From Nymphaea colorata (Eukaryota; Streptophyta; Magnoliopsida; Nymphaeales; Nymphaeaceae), in contig NC_045140.1 in the NCBI RefSeq assembly GCF_008831285.2, positions 5,435,528 through 5,499,527 of the forward strand: DNA of 64,000 bases, written 5' to 3'. Made by a program: the position numbers and the translations under genes. Positions within the stretch are counted from its first letter, which is position 1; every line of letters begins with the position of its first letter. The notes beneath the pieces were generated by a model. The model was given only the letters and a program-made list of their open reading frames with translations, was not told where the DNA came from and made no database searches. Positions 36,701 through 49,873 of this stretch are shown one piece after another.

Positions 36701-39700
36701 GGACCTATACTCAAATCCAAATCCAATGTCTAGGCACATTCATCATTGCTGCAACACATGAACATTACATTTTATTTGTATTAATGTTTTTGCTCCACAT
36801 GTTCTCAGTTTCTCTCAGATTTTCATCAAGAGAGTTAGACACTGCAAAAACTCTTCAATTCAATGTTAGGACCATTCTTCAAATGCCAGAACTTGATCTC
36901 ATCACAAAACGTGCCAGAAGTATCAAAATAATACTGAAATACAAGCTCAATTTGCATCAATTCCCTAAGTTTCATTGTTTTAACCTAAGGTAGAGAGTGA
37001 GGCAAAGTTTTCTAAGTGCCAAGTTCAGCCCCATATGTATTGTTGAAGACTTTTCCCCTCCCTTGGAAGACTATAAATAGTGAAATTTGGATGGAGGCCA
37101 AGACGCCAAATTCAATGGACTATTGAGCCAAAAATTAAGGAAATAAGTGGATAAAACTCCATGTAGTTGGCTTGGTCTTGGTGAAAAAGGTTTTTTGGTT
37201 AAAATTTTGATCATGTAAATCAGTTCTAGGTTTCAGTTTAGAGGTTTAGGTCAAGTTTGTGGCTTAAGTTGTTGTAGTCATAAGTCACTCTTAATTAAGT
37301 CTCAAGGTCAAGTAATAGACAGACTCTTATGAGTTAGCATGTCAAGTATTTCTCTTTTCTTTCTCTTAATTTTCTTTGCTTTATGTTTCCTTAAGGTAAT
37401 TTATTCATGCTTAGGATAAATTATTTTATGCTATAGGATAGTTTGTTTTTCCTATGCATGCAATAGGATAGTTATTTACTGTATCTTCGATAGGTTTAAT
37501 CTTCATGTCTTTAGGATAGGGGTATGAAGGTTAGGTATGCCTTCTTCTACTTTCCACTTTTTCTATTTTAGTTCCTATATTTTAGTTGGTATTGCTTTCC
37601 TGCACAAAACATGTAATTTCTTTCTTTATAATGTTTAGATGTAGGAATGCATTTACACATGACTTGAATAAATACCATGATGCACACATGCAACACACAC
37701 CACAATTTATGTAGAAACTAGGTAGGATGAGACTAGTATCATGCCTTGTGACAATTGTCTGAGCATGTGAAAGCCCTAATTTAGCTTAGACTTTACATAA
37801 ACACATTTTATAATTTAGTTTAGACTTTATGTAAAACACTTTATAAATCATAGATTTCAAAATGTCTTTCAAAATAAGTCTTTCTTCTAAAACCTTAAAA
37901 CCCTAGGTTTACATGGTTAGGATCTAATTCAAGTTCTACCCATATTTGTATCTTCTAAGCCCCAACTTAGATCAGCTTTAGAACCCTCTACTCAGCTCCA
38001 AGATCCTATAGCTAGGACCCTGGCTGTCCCTATGAGCTCTACTTTACTAGTTGACTTAAGGCATGCTATTGAATCCTTCAATCCAAACCCTAATATTGGC
38101 GAATCCTAACCCTAGAAAGTCTTGAATGATTTCAGAATCTCAAAGATCCAAAACATGCTCATGACTTTATGGGAGTTTTGAATCTTCAATTCTGACCTTG
38201 AACTTGAATATTTGGTCTCAGATCTAAAGTGAGATATTAGAATCAAATGACATTAGAGAGCCTCAAACTATGACAATATAGAGATTCAAATTTTAGATGA
38301 CCCATAGAACTTTGATCTTGTAGTTTGATCTGGATCTGATTGTTCAATCTGAACCATGCTATTGAATCTTTGAAACAAAATCAATATAATTCTTGAATCA
38401 GAACTTAATTTGAACTGGAAATGGATCAACGTCTGGATCATCAATATAAACTTAGATCATATTATTGGATTATGAGTATCAATATTGAATCTTTGATGGA
38501 ATTGAATTTGGATCTAAATTGAATTGGATCTCTACGGCCACATCCTAAACCACTGAACCTTAGAAATTAGATTTTGGTAATGTGTGACCTAGTTGCATGC
38601 ATATGTTAATCTAGAATAACACTTGCATGGCTCTATGACTATATGAGTTGCTCGGTTTGTAACTCTAGTGTCGGATGTTTCACATGGTTTTCTAAAAACT
38701 TCTTTCTAAAAGGAGAGTAAATTTGTTTTAATGCATTTAGGAATCATACATCATTCAATGACTTAGACATAAGATCAATATAGTCTAGCCCTTGCTCTAA
38801 TCACCCTTGGTAAATGCTCCAGGATGGTCACACCATGTACCGATAGGTCGGGCCCTACCTCTCAATCTTTAAGGTTACTATGCATAATTATTTTGGTACG
38901 AGTTATAAATTTTTTCAATCTACAGTATGCATGTAAGATGCAAATTTTGCATGTAAATATAAACTCAATATTTAGGAGTAATCTACAAACAATAGTAGTT
39001 GCTTCACATTGTTCAAGCATGCGTTTGTCTCATAAAATGACTTTACTTTTTAACTATCTTATGAGAAATTACTATCTCTATTTGCAATCTCATTTCAATT
39101 CTACAGACAATAGAGTTGATCACACGTTGTTGCCAAGTTATAGAAGAATCCAATGCATCACTTGCCACTCAATACATGCATGAAAGATTTATTAGAGTAT
39201 ATGCTTCATACCTCAAGCATAAACCTTGGAGTGTTCTTCACAAAAAATGCCTCAAGCCTTGAGAGTGAATTAAGGGAATGTTTTCATAAGGTGTGTACTT
39301 CACTATATGCCTCAAGGCACAATATTTTTTGTACTTAAAATATAAAAAATCTGTGTTTTTTAACACGACCATTTTCATCAAAAGCCCTTTGCTTCTCAGC
39401 TCATATCACATCTTTTAAATATCATCCTCCAACACTACATATTTTCATGAGATGTGTACTTCAATATACGGCTCAGGCCAATATTTTTTTACTTAAAGTA
39501 TGAAAAATTCTATGTATTTCTTAACATGACCATTTTCATCACAACCGGTTGTTTCTAAGCTCATGCCACATCCTTCAATTCTCATCCTCCTAGAATGCTC
39601 TCAGATTTGGAATTTTGTTGAATCAATTCTCATTGTTTTGCACTATATATATATATAATCAGTTGGATTCGTTTTAACCAGATGTTCATCTACACAAAGG

Positions 39701-40571
39701 TTTGGCTTGAAAAGTTGGAAGCAAGTATCCAATAGGGTTATTTTTAGTTCATTAGCAAGTTTCTCGTGTGACTAAATAAATTGGATTATGATGTGTTTCT
39801 TATTAATATGACATCTGACACAATGAAAATCAATATCAACATTTTGGATCGAGCATGAAAACTGATTAGATGCCAAGTATAATGCTTTTTATTGTCACAT
39901 GGCAAGCTTGGTAGATCATTCATGATAAAAGTCAACTCCTTTAGGATGAATTATAGGCATAATAACTCAACTGCTGCAAATTCAAGTTGCTCATATTCTG
40001 CTTTTAATGCTTGATTCACCTACAATCCTTTGCTTTGGTGAGGCCTATGACATAATGCAATTGTTGAGAAAAATGGAAAAGCTAACCAACAATTTTTTTT
40101 ATCAACTAACTATTTACATGCAAATCTAACATGTAGACCATTTAGAATGATATTTGTATTGGCATCTGTTAAGTTATATAGGATTACTAAGGAGTTGTAA
40201 TTTGCCTTGTCAATATAAGGTTTGACCGTTTATAGTACCATTATCAGGGGTAATCAAACCAAAGACTAGGTTATACTTATCTAATGTTTAAGTTACTAAA
40301 TACCATCCTAAACCTAAATGCATTGAAATAAATGTGCCCTAGCTTTAGTTCATCATGCACATTTGAAAAGCAGCAAACAGTTAATAGAAACAAAGAAGGG
40401 GTATCCAATTGCCTTAAGAGGAGGAAAACTTTTCCAAGGTTCCCCTTGTTTGAGGGAAACATGGAGCCTCCAATAACCATGTTGAAAATCATGCTTTTCA
40501 GTGAGGATCATCCTTTTCCATGGGAAACGAAGTACTTGAAAATAAGAAATGGTGGTTAAGTGGAATCATTC
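33751..40571. other. Gene-free, decayed repeat-like region
   Basis: No gene visible. 36.3-38.6 kb has an odd skewed composition with endless variants of GAATC, GATCT, AACCT and CTTAGA, resembling the non-coding spacer of a decayed LTR element, although no LTR pair or pol motif was found. A TATAAATA motif at 37073-37080 could be relict promoter sequence. A roughly 160-bp tandem duplication lies at 39289-39600. Confidence 0.45.
39289..39600. repeat. Roughly 160-bp diverged tandem duplication
   Basis: A unit starting near GTGTGTACTTCACTATATGC (39290) recurs near 39450 as GATGTGTACTTCAATATACG. Both are followed by AATATTTTTT, a TTAACA(T/C)GACCATTTTCATC block and then AGCTCAT...CACATC. Confidence 0.8.
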
Positions 40572-40582
40572 AAGTAAGGAGA

Positions 40583-40816
40583 CGTGAGAAGCCCAAGGAG
40601 TTATAGTGCACTAGGCGGCAAAGTGGTCCACCTCTTAAAGGGACTTATGTTCGAATCCTAAAGTGGTCACTGTCATATCTCCCAGTGTTTTCTTCCTCTG
40701 AAGTGTAATAGGTCTCGAAGCATGCTTTGTGAATCCTAGGGGTGGAGGGCACATGATGAGAGTTGCCTCTCGTAGGGGTGGAGGAATGAACCACTCACCG
40801 TTAAAGAAGAAAAAAA
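40583..40816 (+). mobile_element. tRNA-derived SINE with intact target duplications
   Basis: A 234-bp unit flanked by the perfect 11-bp repeat AAGTAAGGAGA (40572-40582 and 40817-40827) and ending in an A-rich tail. The head has pol III-type promoter boxes: an A-box-like TAGGCGGCAAAGTGG and a B box GTTCGAATCC about 35 bases on. A variable-length duplication, A tail and internal promoter define a SINE. I cannot name its family without a database. Confidence 0.85.
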
Positions 40817-40827
40817 AAGTAAGGAGA

Positions 40828-42600
40828 TATGGAATCACATTTAAAACCCCTGAATTAAAATGTTTTATTCTCAATCAAAAATATTGATATGTTTCAAGAT
40901 CTTGCAAAAATCTTGCTAACAAGGATGTCAAAGAGTTCGCTTTTTTATATTACACATCTTAATCCAACTTGTATTAATTAGATTTGGTATGTAAATCTGA
41001 GGCGTCCAATAGTCTATAGCTCAATCTTTACCCATCAATTAGTTCAATTTCGTTTACCATTGAGAGCCCAATGTTGGGAAAATAGTTGAAGGAGTTAAAA
41101 ACAAAAAACGTTACATTCGATAATTGATGTTCACCATTTAAGTAATCGTTTTTTTTTTTGAAAAAAAAATGGTAAGATAGGAATTAGACGGGCATGAACC
41201 AAGTTATACCAAGTAATGAATATTGAACCGAGTCTAGGGGCGAAATGAGCCAATGCATTATCAAATTTGAACCGGTGCTGAGCTCATTCGTGATGCATTC
41301 ATTAATCATAAGAGCATAGAAGAATGCCAGCATATTTTATTTATGGTTAATTTAAAATGGTATCATTAGGTAGAAAATATTATTGTTTTTTTTTATTGCA
41401 TATAGTTATGCAAATATGAGTAATAAAACAACTTTAAGAAAAATTTATGATAGAATTCCCAATCTTTGGACTAATTCCCTTCACTTTTGAGAATGCAAAA
41501 TGATATTTTCATTCTCTTATTATTGTGGTTCATTTGATATAGAAAGAAAAAGAGAAAGTTACATAACGATTGAAGCATGAATTGGTTCAATGGTTCATTT
41601 TGTTACCGGTTCAGATTGGATTGAGTTCAGATAATGGTAGATCTCATAGACAAGTGCGAGTTGAAACAAATGGATCCAATACTAGATTCCAATACTAGAT
41701 TGCTATTTATGTTACATCCAAAGAAGTAAGTTAAGCAAGTAGGGATGTACATCGAGTTGTGATGAGTTATAATATCTTTTTATTTTTATTAAAATAAAAA
41801 ATATATGAAACAAGTAACACAAGCTTGAACGAGTCGAATTACAACGTAAATCGAATCCAACCTTGATAATATCCAACCCAGTTGTATGCTCGTTTTAGGT
41901 CTTTAAACTAGTTAAATATGGACTCAGTTTAAGAATTAGGAACCGGATCCAAACTTAATTAAATGGAGTACCACAGCTGAACCAAATCCAAGTTCTAAAT
42001 CCGAATAGCTTGAATGCCACAGCTTAGGCTAAGGTTCGGAACGAAAACACATGGTTCAACTGTCGATCCGACCGTTCACTGACAGGGCGGACGGTCAAGA
42101 TGGGCTCACTGACTCCAGCTTATGTGAGAACGCATCCACGAGATCGAACCTCTTCGTCGTGGGCAGGTGAGGGAATATTCCCGGTTTAAACCTTTTAAGG
42201 GTAGTTTTGTCATAAAGACCCCTAATTTCCGTGATGTTTTTTACTAAAAAGTCCGCATTCTATTGTAAAATAACTAGAAATATAAAAGATTAGTATAAAT
42301 AAGATTAATTGATTACCATATTTACCCTTGCTGACGGTGGGAGGTGGCTTTATGGCGGGTGGACCACGCGAACCCTACCTCAGATAAACCGCGGGTTAAA
42401 AACCAACCCCGGGTTATGGATACGTCGTGGAAAATGACCAATCAGACGATTCCTTTATAGTCAATGACAAAAATGCCTCCGGTCCTAAATCCAGTGATTT
42501 CTCTGGTGAAAATCGGTAGATCCGCACTTTCGACCAAGTGCAAAAAGTAAAGGAGCGTTTCGTAAATTTCGCTCCGGGGCACCCAACGACCGCCTCGCGC
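40828..42600. other. Intergenic DNA upstream of the LAMMER kinase gene
   Basis: AT-rich, no gene seen. A short T/A-run hairpin lies near 41150-41170. Confidence 0.5.
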
Positions 42601-42840
42601 TTTCTTTTTAGGGTTTCGTCGTCTTCCAACTCGTTCGTTGCTTTTCTCGTTCGTCCGATCTAGGGTTTCCTCTTCTTCTCAGATCGTTTCCTTTCCATCG
42701 TCTTCTCTCCTTTCTTTCTTCTACCTGCCCCCCTGCGTCGTCCTGTCGTCTGTATCTAGAGCTAGTTTTATCTCTCTCTTTGTCTCCCTCTCATAGGAAG
42801 CGGAGGAGAAAAAAGCAATAGAAAGCAAACGGAGGCCAGG
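42601..42840 (+). promoter_or_regulatory. AFC2-type gene 5' UTR / promoter-proximal region
   Basis: Two TAGGGTTTC motifs (about 42609 and 42661) match plant telo-box elements common in promoters or leaders of RNA-processing and translation genes. They lie in a TC-rich leader-like stretch ending at the ATG at 42841. The transcription start is not determined. Confidence 0.45.
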
Positions 42841-45800
42841 ATGGAGATGGAGTGCCTCACGGAGTTTCCTCACACGCACATGGATAGGCGCCCGAGAAAG
42901 AGGCCAAGATTGGGATGGGATGTCCCTCAGGTTCCTAAGGTATTGCGTCTTTGCCGATCTATCTATGTCCTTTTCGCTGATTTCAAGATATATCTCGTTG
43001 TATTTAGTCTTTCTGGTTGCTTGATCGGTTATGTTGGGGGGTTTCAGGTAGATCTTCGGAATTTGTGAGTTTTTTTCTCATCCTTTACCTGATCTTGGCT
43101 TGGATTTTTAGATCCGTGGCCGTTGTAATTAGTTTGATCTTCTCCTTTGTGTACGTGAAATCTTGATCCAACCCTGTATTCTTAGATCCGAGCCTTAGCG
43201 TTTGCTTTTCTGGTGGCGGAGATTATTTGAAATCTTCTGTGATGTGTTTTATCGTCCGTAGGTTGATGCTCCCTGGTTCTGGTCTGTTATAATTGGGTCG
43301 GAATCTTCATATTATTTTGTATTAGGCGTTTCATCATTCCGTAGTTAGGTTGCTTGGTTTACATCTTTTGGTGTTCCCCTGTTTTCCTTGTTCAAGATTA
43401 GTTGGAGAAAACGTTTCTGTTTAGGCTTCTTCCGTTTTGCTGTAGCAATTTAGTGTATCTTTTTCCTTTTTTTTGGGCCAGTTCTTATAGAGATTGTTTA
43501 TAGACTTTGTCGTACTCTTAGATCCTTAGAAATTGATGCCTTTATCTCCCTCTTTTCCTATTATCGGTCAACGTAATCAAAGATTCATTGGGGAAATCGA
43601 TATGGTAAAAGAGATTGGTAGATAAAAGCGAACAAAAACACGATAATAAACAGCGGGAATGCTAGACTCCTTGTCTTGGATATTACTTCAACTTTTGTTG
43701 CTCTGCCTCTCGGTCAATCAGATACTTTTTGTGTCCAGTCATTCATCTTCGGTTTTTGGTGCGTCGGCCACTCGTTTGAGAGGGTGAGGTAGCATGGGAA
43801 ATTTTGTACTGTCCAGGGAACTGTGTTTTCTTTGTTATTTTTATGCATATCTTTCTAGCTAATTTATTGTTAGACTGCAAACTCATCTTTTAACTTTGTT
43901 AATCTATTAATCCATTTTTTTTGCTAGGTGGATTTAAATCCTCTTTTTCCTGTAAGTTTCTCTTTTTTTTGTGTTTGATTATTTCTAAACTTTTATCTTA
44001 GAGAATGCTTTAATTAGTATGAAACTGATGAAAGTGGGTGAAACGGAAAAGGTTTAATGATTATGTTTGTTGAGCGAAAATATGAATGGATGGCTGTGTG
44101 TAGGCTCAGCCAGGAATGTATTGTGGGCAAGAAGTTGGGCATGGAACAAGCTTATCATCGTCAAGGGCACCCTCAGATCATACTTATTCATCTATGTATC
44201 TCAAGGGCGTAGCTCGAAATGGTTCCCCCCCTTGGCGAGATGATGACAAGGATGGGCATTACATGTTTGCGCTTGGGGAGAATTTAACTTCTCGCTGTAA
44301 ATACACCTGATCACAATTGTTGGATCCCTTTAATTTGAACGATGCTTAACCGTTTTTGTATTCTGGTTGGTTGGTTATATGACATTGACATTTACGTATT
44401 GGTCCTTTTGTGGGGTGCTTTTTTTTTTCTGTGGGGATAGTCGGTTGTCTGATCCAATACTCATTTGCATCTTGAACTTATGTTTCTAAATTATCTCTAT
44501 TTGTTTATTGGTCTGTCTTTCCTTGATATATAATAGTTGTCTTTGTTATTGTAGTTGTTTATATACACGGACTTCATTATTATAAACTTTTATGTCTAAT
44601 TTATAAAAAGATGTTATGCCATGTTTTATTCGAAAAATTTTAAGATTTTATTTTCATTTTTACCTGGCCTATTGAATAACTACAGTTTTGAGAAATTTCC
44701 CTCAGTTCCATTTCAACTAAGGTCGTGTTTTTCTTTGTTGGTTTGTACGTGTCCTTTCTGAAATTTCTGATTTGAGTGTTTGCTGACCGGAAGTTGCATG
44801 GGCTTTTTTCCCTTTTGATACCTGTTTTTGGAAATTTTTGCTTGTTTCAAGATTTTTCCTGTGTCCAATTGATGTTGATTTTCTCTCTTTGTTCTTTGCT
44901 TGTATGGTCCTTGTTCCTTTTCCACGTGTACTAACATTTATGTTTTGTGTTTCTACAGATAGGATTCACAGCAAGATGGGTGAAGGTAAGTGAAGTGCAT
45001 CAGTGTGAATGGTTTGCATCTCTTTCTATCCATCTATGTTCACTGCGTGTTGTATTTCTATTGCTTTTTGCACCTCGTTCTTATGATTTTTTAACATCTT
45101 TCCAGGCACGTTTGGTCAAGTTTTGGAATGTTGGGACAGAGAAACAAAAGAAATGGTGGCTATTAAGATTGTCCGTGGTATTAAGAAGTACAGAGAGGCT
45201 GCAATGATTGAGATAGATGTGCTGCAGCAGCTTGCCAAGCATGATATTGGTGGCAGCCGGTAAGCGATTTTTCTCATTGTTTCATTGGATGAGTCAGACT
45301 GTATTCATTTTATTTTACTGCATATGAAAAGATTTCAAGGCCGAGTTTGTGTAAGCGGGTTTATTCTTTGCAGTTGTGTACAAATACGGAACTGGTTTGA
45401 CTATCGTAACCATATCTGTATTGTAAGTATTGATGGTATTTGTCTGATTGATTGATTCACCAATTGCCCAATATTTTGGGTGTTAAGACTTGTGGGTGGA
45501 TTTTAAATGGTTGTAACAGGTGTTTGAGAAGCTTGGGCCAAGCTTATATGATTTTCTACGGAAAAACAATTACCGCTCCTTTCCCATTGACCTAGTTCGC
45601 GAGCTTGGCAGACGACTGTTGGAATGTGTAGCATGTGTGTGGTCATTGCTTCCTTAATCTTCTCTTTTTGTTACTTTGAAGTTGATGGGGAATTGTTCTG
45701 CACTGATGCCTTATAGGGTTATTAGAAGGCTGTCTGTTGCTTGGATAAACAAACATGGTATTTATATGGTGGTGGAGAATTTGCCTCTTGTCTTGCATGC

Positions 45801-47099
45801 CAAAAATGGTTTATAACATCGTATTGGGTTGTAGGTGTCATTATTCTCTGTCGGCGTAGTGGACTAAATCTTTCTTTCTGCCTTGTCTTATTTGCAGTTA
45901 TGCATGATTTACGCCTTATCCACACTGACCTGAAGCCTGAAAATATTCTTTTCATTTCCTCTGATTATGTCAAAGTCCCAGACTACAAGGTAATCTTTAA
46001 TTTTTCTTGGTTTTGTTGGTTGAATTCAATTCTGTTTTGGTGTCTCTTTCTTTGGTTCTTGTATCCTTGATGGAAGATTTCTATTTTATACATATGGATT
46101 GCAGGGCTCTTCTCGATCGCCCAAGGACGGTTCATACTTCAAGCGACTGCCTAAATCCAGCGCAATAAAGGTCATTGACTTCGGCAGCACGACTTATGAT
46201 AGCCAAGACCATAACTACGTCGTCTCAACCAGGCACTATCGGGCACCAGAGGTCATTCTTGGTATGTGTATGTTACTGTTCTCCATAGTGCACTTTTTAT
46301 TTCTTATGGATGGTTATGGCTGTGCTAAAATTTTCTTTTCTTTTTCAAAAATAGGTTTGGGCTGGAGCTATCCATGTGACATTTGGAGCGTTGGGTGCAT
46401 CCTAGTGGAGCTATGCTCGGTAGGCTCAGCCTCACTCCCTTGAAACGTTTGGACGTTTTTGGTGCTTTTTTTTTTTTCTGTTTATTTACTAGATTCTACT
46501 TGATGTTTCCCCAGGGCGAAGCCTTGTTTCAGACGCACGAGAATCTGGAGCATTTGGCTATGATGGAACGGGTGTTGGGTGCAATTCCGCAACATATTCT
46601 TAAGAGAGTGGAGTGAGTCTTCCAACAACGAATATGCTTCGTGTTGTACACGTCGCTTGCCTTTCACCCTCTTAGTCTAACGAAAAGATGTTCTTTGTGT
46701 TCGTGTTTTGCAGTCGTCACGCTGAAAAATATGTGAGGCGGGGCACGAGGTTGGATTGGCCCGAAGGGGCAACTTCGAGGGAAAGCATAAAGGCTGTCTC
46801 AAAGTTGCCTCGTCTCCAGGTAGAGTTGTAGAGTTGATTTTGGTTTCGAACTTCGGCAATTGATGTGCCTCAATTCTTTGGTTGGGGTCTCTGCAAGGTA
46901 ACTTGTCCCTGCGTCTTTCTCTGCTGCTGAAGTTGGCTTTGTTTTCTCTCAGAATCTCGTGATGCTGCACGTGGACCATTCGGCTGGAGATCTGATCGAC
47001 CTCTTGCAAGGACTTCTCAGGTACGACCCTTCAGAGCGTCTAACGGCCAGGGAAGCCCTCAGGCATCCTTTCTTCAGCAGGGAACACAGAAGGCTATAA
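42841..47099 (+). CDS. AFC2: LAMMER-type (CLK family) dual-specificity kinase, AFC2-like
   Basis: Kinases of this family phosphorylate SR splicing factors in the nucleus. Twelve exons join in frame with GT-AG borders: 42841-42939, 44104-44296, 44959-44985, 45106-45259, 45374-45422, 45520-45634, 45898-45989, 46105-46261, 46355-46419, 46515-46612, 46714-46819 and 46953-47099. They encode 433 residues, close to the Arabidopsis protein. The N-terminus [20 protein letters not shown] is the AFC hallmark. Kinase features: glycine loop MGEGTFGQV (104-112), catalytic lysine in VAIKIVRG (K127), HTDLKPEN with Asp about 223, DFGSTT with Asp about 268, [13 protein letters not shown], and the family signature [11 protein letters not shown] (329-339). 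The C-terminus reads [13 protein letters not shown]. All catalytic residues are present and no defect is seen. Confidence 0.96.
42940..44103 (+). other. First intron of the LAMMER kinase gene
   Basis: A 1164-bp T-rich intron, GTATTGCG to TGTGTAG. No nested feature. Confidence 0.85.
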
Positions 47100-49252
47100 A
47101 CTGTTTCGGCGAAGTTTTCTGCGTGATCGTGATTGGTGCAAGATAAGCAGATATCAGCGGCATTATATGTTCTTATATATTTGCGGGTAACCCTACCCTG
47201 TGCTCGGGGTTCCTTTGCCGAGCAGTGCCGGCAGCCAAATACAACTGTACAGCAGCACCGCCTCTCGCAGTCTTTCGCTGTGTGACGTCGGTGGTTCATC
47301 TCTACATACTTTTTGAAGATGTAAAGATATTGTGGAATGAAAAAAATGTGTGGCACTTGATGGTTGGCCTTCTCTTTTCGTATTGATTTGCTCTTACGCC
47401 GGTCAGGGCAAATGTTGAGTCTCCTTTTACACATTAGGTTTGGTCGGGAGATGTTGGGGGCCGATGGTTCGAACGGTTTGTTCAATTTGAACGGGTATCA
47501 GTGGTCTGTCCCAAACATTCCTTGGTATTATTATGACCCTTCTGTTTTATACAATTGTACGGTAGATATAAAAAGAGTTTGGCCGCCGGCTATAGGCGAG
47601 GTTCGGTTTTTTGGTTCACCGCTGGCATTTTACTGAATCTAACGTAATCGGGTTGTGGTTCTCGGTCGGATTGTTGCTGTCCTAAAATGGAATTCATGTA
47701 ACACCTGCCTGGTGGTTAGTGCGATCGGTTCTTGTCCTTGGATTTGGATGAACTGTAAACTGTGCCCACTTTCAACCTGATTAGTAACGAAATTCAGATT
47801 TCTCTCCCAAGCTGTGCAATTACGTCCCCACTGAAACGGTTAGGTCAGGCATCTAGTGGCGGTGATTTCGAGTGGTTGAGCGCAGTCGGTAAGAGCGTCA
47901 CTGATCGTGCTTGGTTATATTGAAAGTCAGAAAAGCTGTAGTGGACAGGCACAACTGGGGCTGGGCGAGGCCTTGCTCACGCCAACACCGTGGAAAAGAG
48001 GACTTCGCATGACCAAAGTTTATGGAATCTCTTTGGAGTTGCGTAATATTTAAAAAGGGATGAACGATTGCATGAGATTTTAAAATGGGCCAAGAGTTTC
48101 TCTCTCCCTCTATCTGATGCAGAGAGGTTGTGTGGGGGCAATGCTTCACCGGGTTATCTAAAAAATTAGCTTCAAGTATCGAGCACTCGTTTGCATCCTT
48201 CAATTCAGAAACACTAATTCAAAAATCTCACACATTTAAAATACATAATAAGATGATTGGCAGACGCTAAAGCTAAAAGAAAAAAGAGGCTCACAATGTG
48301 AAGACCATATGAAGAAGGGTATTAACGGAGACACACCAACATGTATAAACACACTTGTAGGGTTTCGTCTTTTTAGCTGCAGCATATCCGCGCCCGCTTC
48401 CCTCGACCAAGTCCAAATGGAGCGTCAACTCAGGCCAAGGCTGTCTTTGCATTTATGAAGTTGCAACCTTTCCAAAATTTTAAACTTTACAGTTGCAATC
48501 TTGATGGTTCGAAGCGGCTTCTAATTCAGCCCCAGCAAAACTAGTTAACATGTCAAGAACTTTACTTCGTCAAACTTTCAATCCTCTTGAAATCCTATTC
48601 ACACATCCAAACAATACCCATTCAAGAGTGAACTTCCAAGTATAAAGTTACATGAACCATCCCCTGTCTGATTACTATTTTAAAGGCATCTTGAAATTTG
48701 ATTTCAGAAATACAATATGTCCATAAGACTCCATTATTCTGCGAGGTTTGGCATATGAACATCATCGAGTTTAGAAGAGGTCATGAGTTCGAAACCGACC
48801 GAGGCAGACTGAACTCAAGCTTGGTGCCAAGAGTTAATTTGCTCTCGTGTGCTCAGCACCAACATTAAGTACTGGCTGGCACAGAAACTGACCTCAATTC
48901 TCTTATGAGCCAAAAAAACATTAGATAGGAGAAATCCCAAAGAGTCCGAAGTGCCTCCCCCTTTCCCTCTGGGGTCTAAGGCTGCTTCGCGACCCACAGT
49001 ACTGCATATCCATTGTTTGCAGTTTAGAAGAATATCACCCTTGAGAATTGATTTAAGAACCTGACTTTCGCCAGCTTGCTAATTCGACCAGCCCCTCAGA
49101 GCACCAAAAAACAATAGAGGAGAGTGAAAAAATGCTTCAAACTTATGTAGAGCTAGTATTCAATACTCTTTTATCTCATGAAAGAAAAACCATGAACCTG
49201 TGAAAAGATACTTTTACTACAACCTAGCCATGTACAAGTTTCTCACTCTAAT
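47100..49252. other. Kinase 3' UTR and tail-to-tail intergenic space
   Basis: The kinase 3' UTR occupies the first part and the NHL-gene 3' UTR (minus strand) the last part. At 48700-48915 the sequence GGTCATGAGTTCGAAACC (B-box-like) followed by an A-rich end hints at another SINE, but no target duplication was found. No further gene is visible. Confidence 0.5.
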
Positions 49253-49873
49253 TCATGAGCGACAGTTGAGAGGAGTTACAAGGGCACCACTAGGTGGGTC
49301 TGCGAAAGCCAGGTTGCATTGCCAGAATGTCCAACGGTACACTCTCCTTAACCTCCCCAGCTTGAAACCGGTCTCGAACGCACCCACCACTTTCAACCTG
49401 ACCCTGTTGTTCTTCACCTCATTTTGCAGCTCCTGCACCTCATTCGGGCTGAGGTACACAGCACTCGTCACGAACTCGACGTTTGCGAGGGCCGATTCGT
49501 GGCTCCCCATGGCGAACGGCTCGACGGCGCGCGTCGCTATTAGTACTTTATCGAATAAGAGGGTGAAGGAAATGGACTGGAACTTGATATGAACTTTCGA
49601 GTTGTGATTGGTGAGGTTCATGAGGAGGGTGAGGTCTGCATTGAGGAACGTGCCGCCGTCGACGTAGAGGGCGTTGAGAGTGCCGGAGGCGATGTCCACC
49701 TTCGGTTCGGTGGGGTGAAACACGAGGTAGATCACGAGGACGATGACGCCGGCGACGATGACGACGAGCCAGATGAAGGCGCAGGCTATGGCCATGACCC
49801 AAGTGAAGAAGCTGGTTCGGCCTGGGTGAGGCAAGTTATAATTAGGATCTGTTTTGGTTGAAGACGGCTCCAT
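49253..49873 (-). CDS. NDR1/HIN1-like (NHL) LEA_2 domain membrane protein
   Basis: A single exon of 206 residues starting at the ATG at 49873 (MEPSSTKTDPNYNLPHPGRT); the open frame upstream of it is leader. A short cytosolic N-terminus is followed by one hydrophobic segment at about residues 22-51 (FFTWVMAIACAFIWLVVIVA), then an extracytosolic LEA_2/WHy-type domain containing NLTNHNSKVHIKFQSISFTL, VKNNRVRLKVVGAF and a C-terminal region with FWQCNLAF. This architecture is that of NDR1/HIN1-like proteins, anchored in the plasma membrane or plasmodesmata and often linked to defence or stress; the exact function here is not inferable. Two C-terminal Cys remain. The gene is convergent with the upstream kinase. 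Confidence 0.88.
   Translation of the reverse strand: MEPSSTKTDPNYNLPHPGRTSFFTWVMAIACAFIWLVVIVAGVIVLVIYLVFHPTEPKVDIASGTLNALYVDGGTFLNADLTLLMNLTNHNSKVHIKFQSISFTLLFDKVLIATRAVEPFAMGSHESALANVEFVTSAVYLSPNEVQELQNEVKNNRVRLKVVGAFETGFKLGRLRRVYRWTFWQCNLAFADPPSGALVTPLNCRS

Noticed and set aside
46949..47485. 178-residue minus-strand frame beyond the kinase end
   Set aside because: Antisense to the last kinase exon and its 3' UTR; no domain.
48700..48915. Second SINE
   Set aside because: A B-box-like GAGTTCGAAACC and A-rich end are present, but no target duplication or clear A box was found; kept only as a hint.
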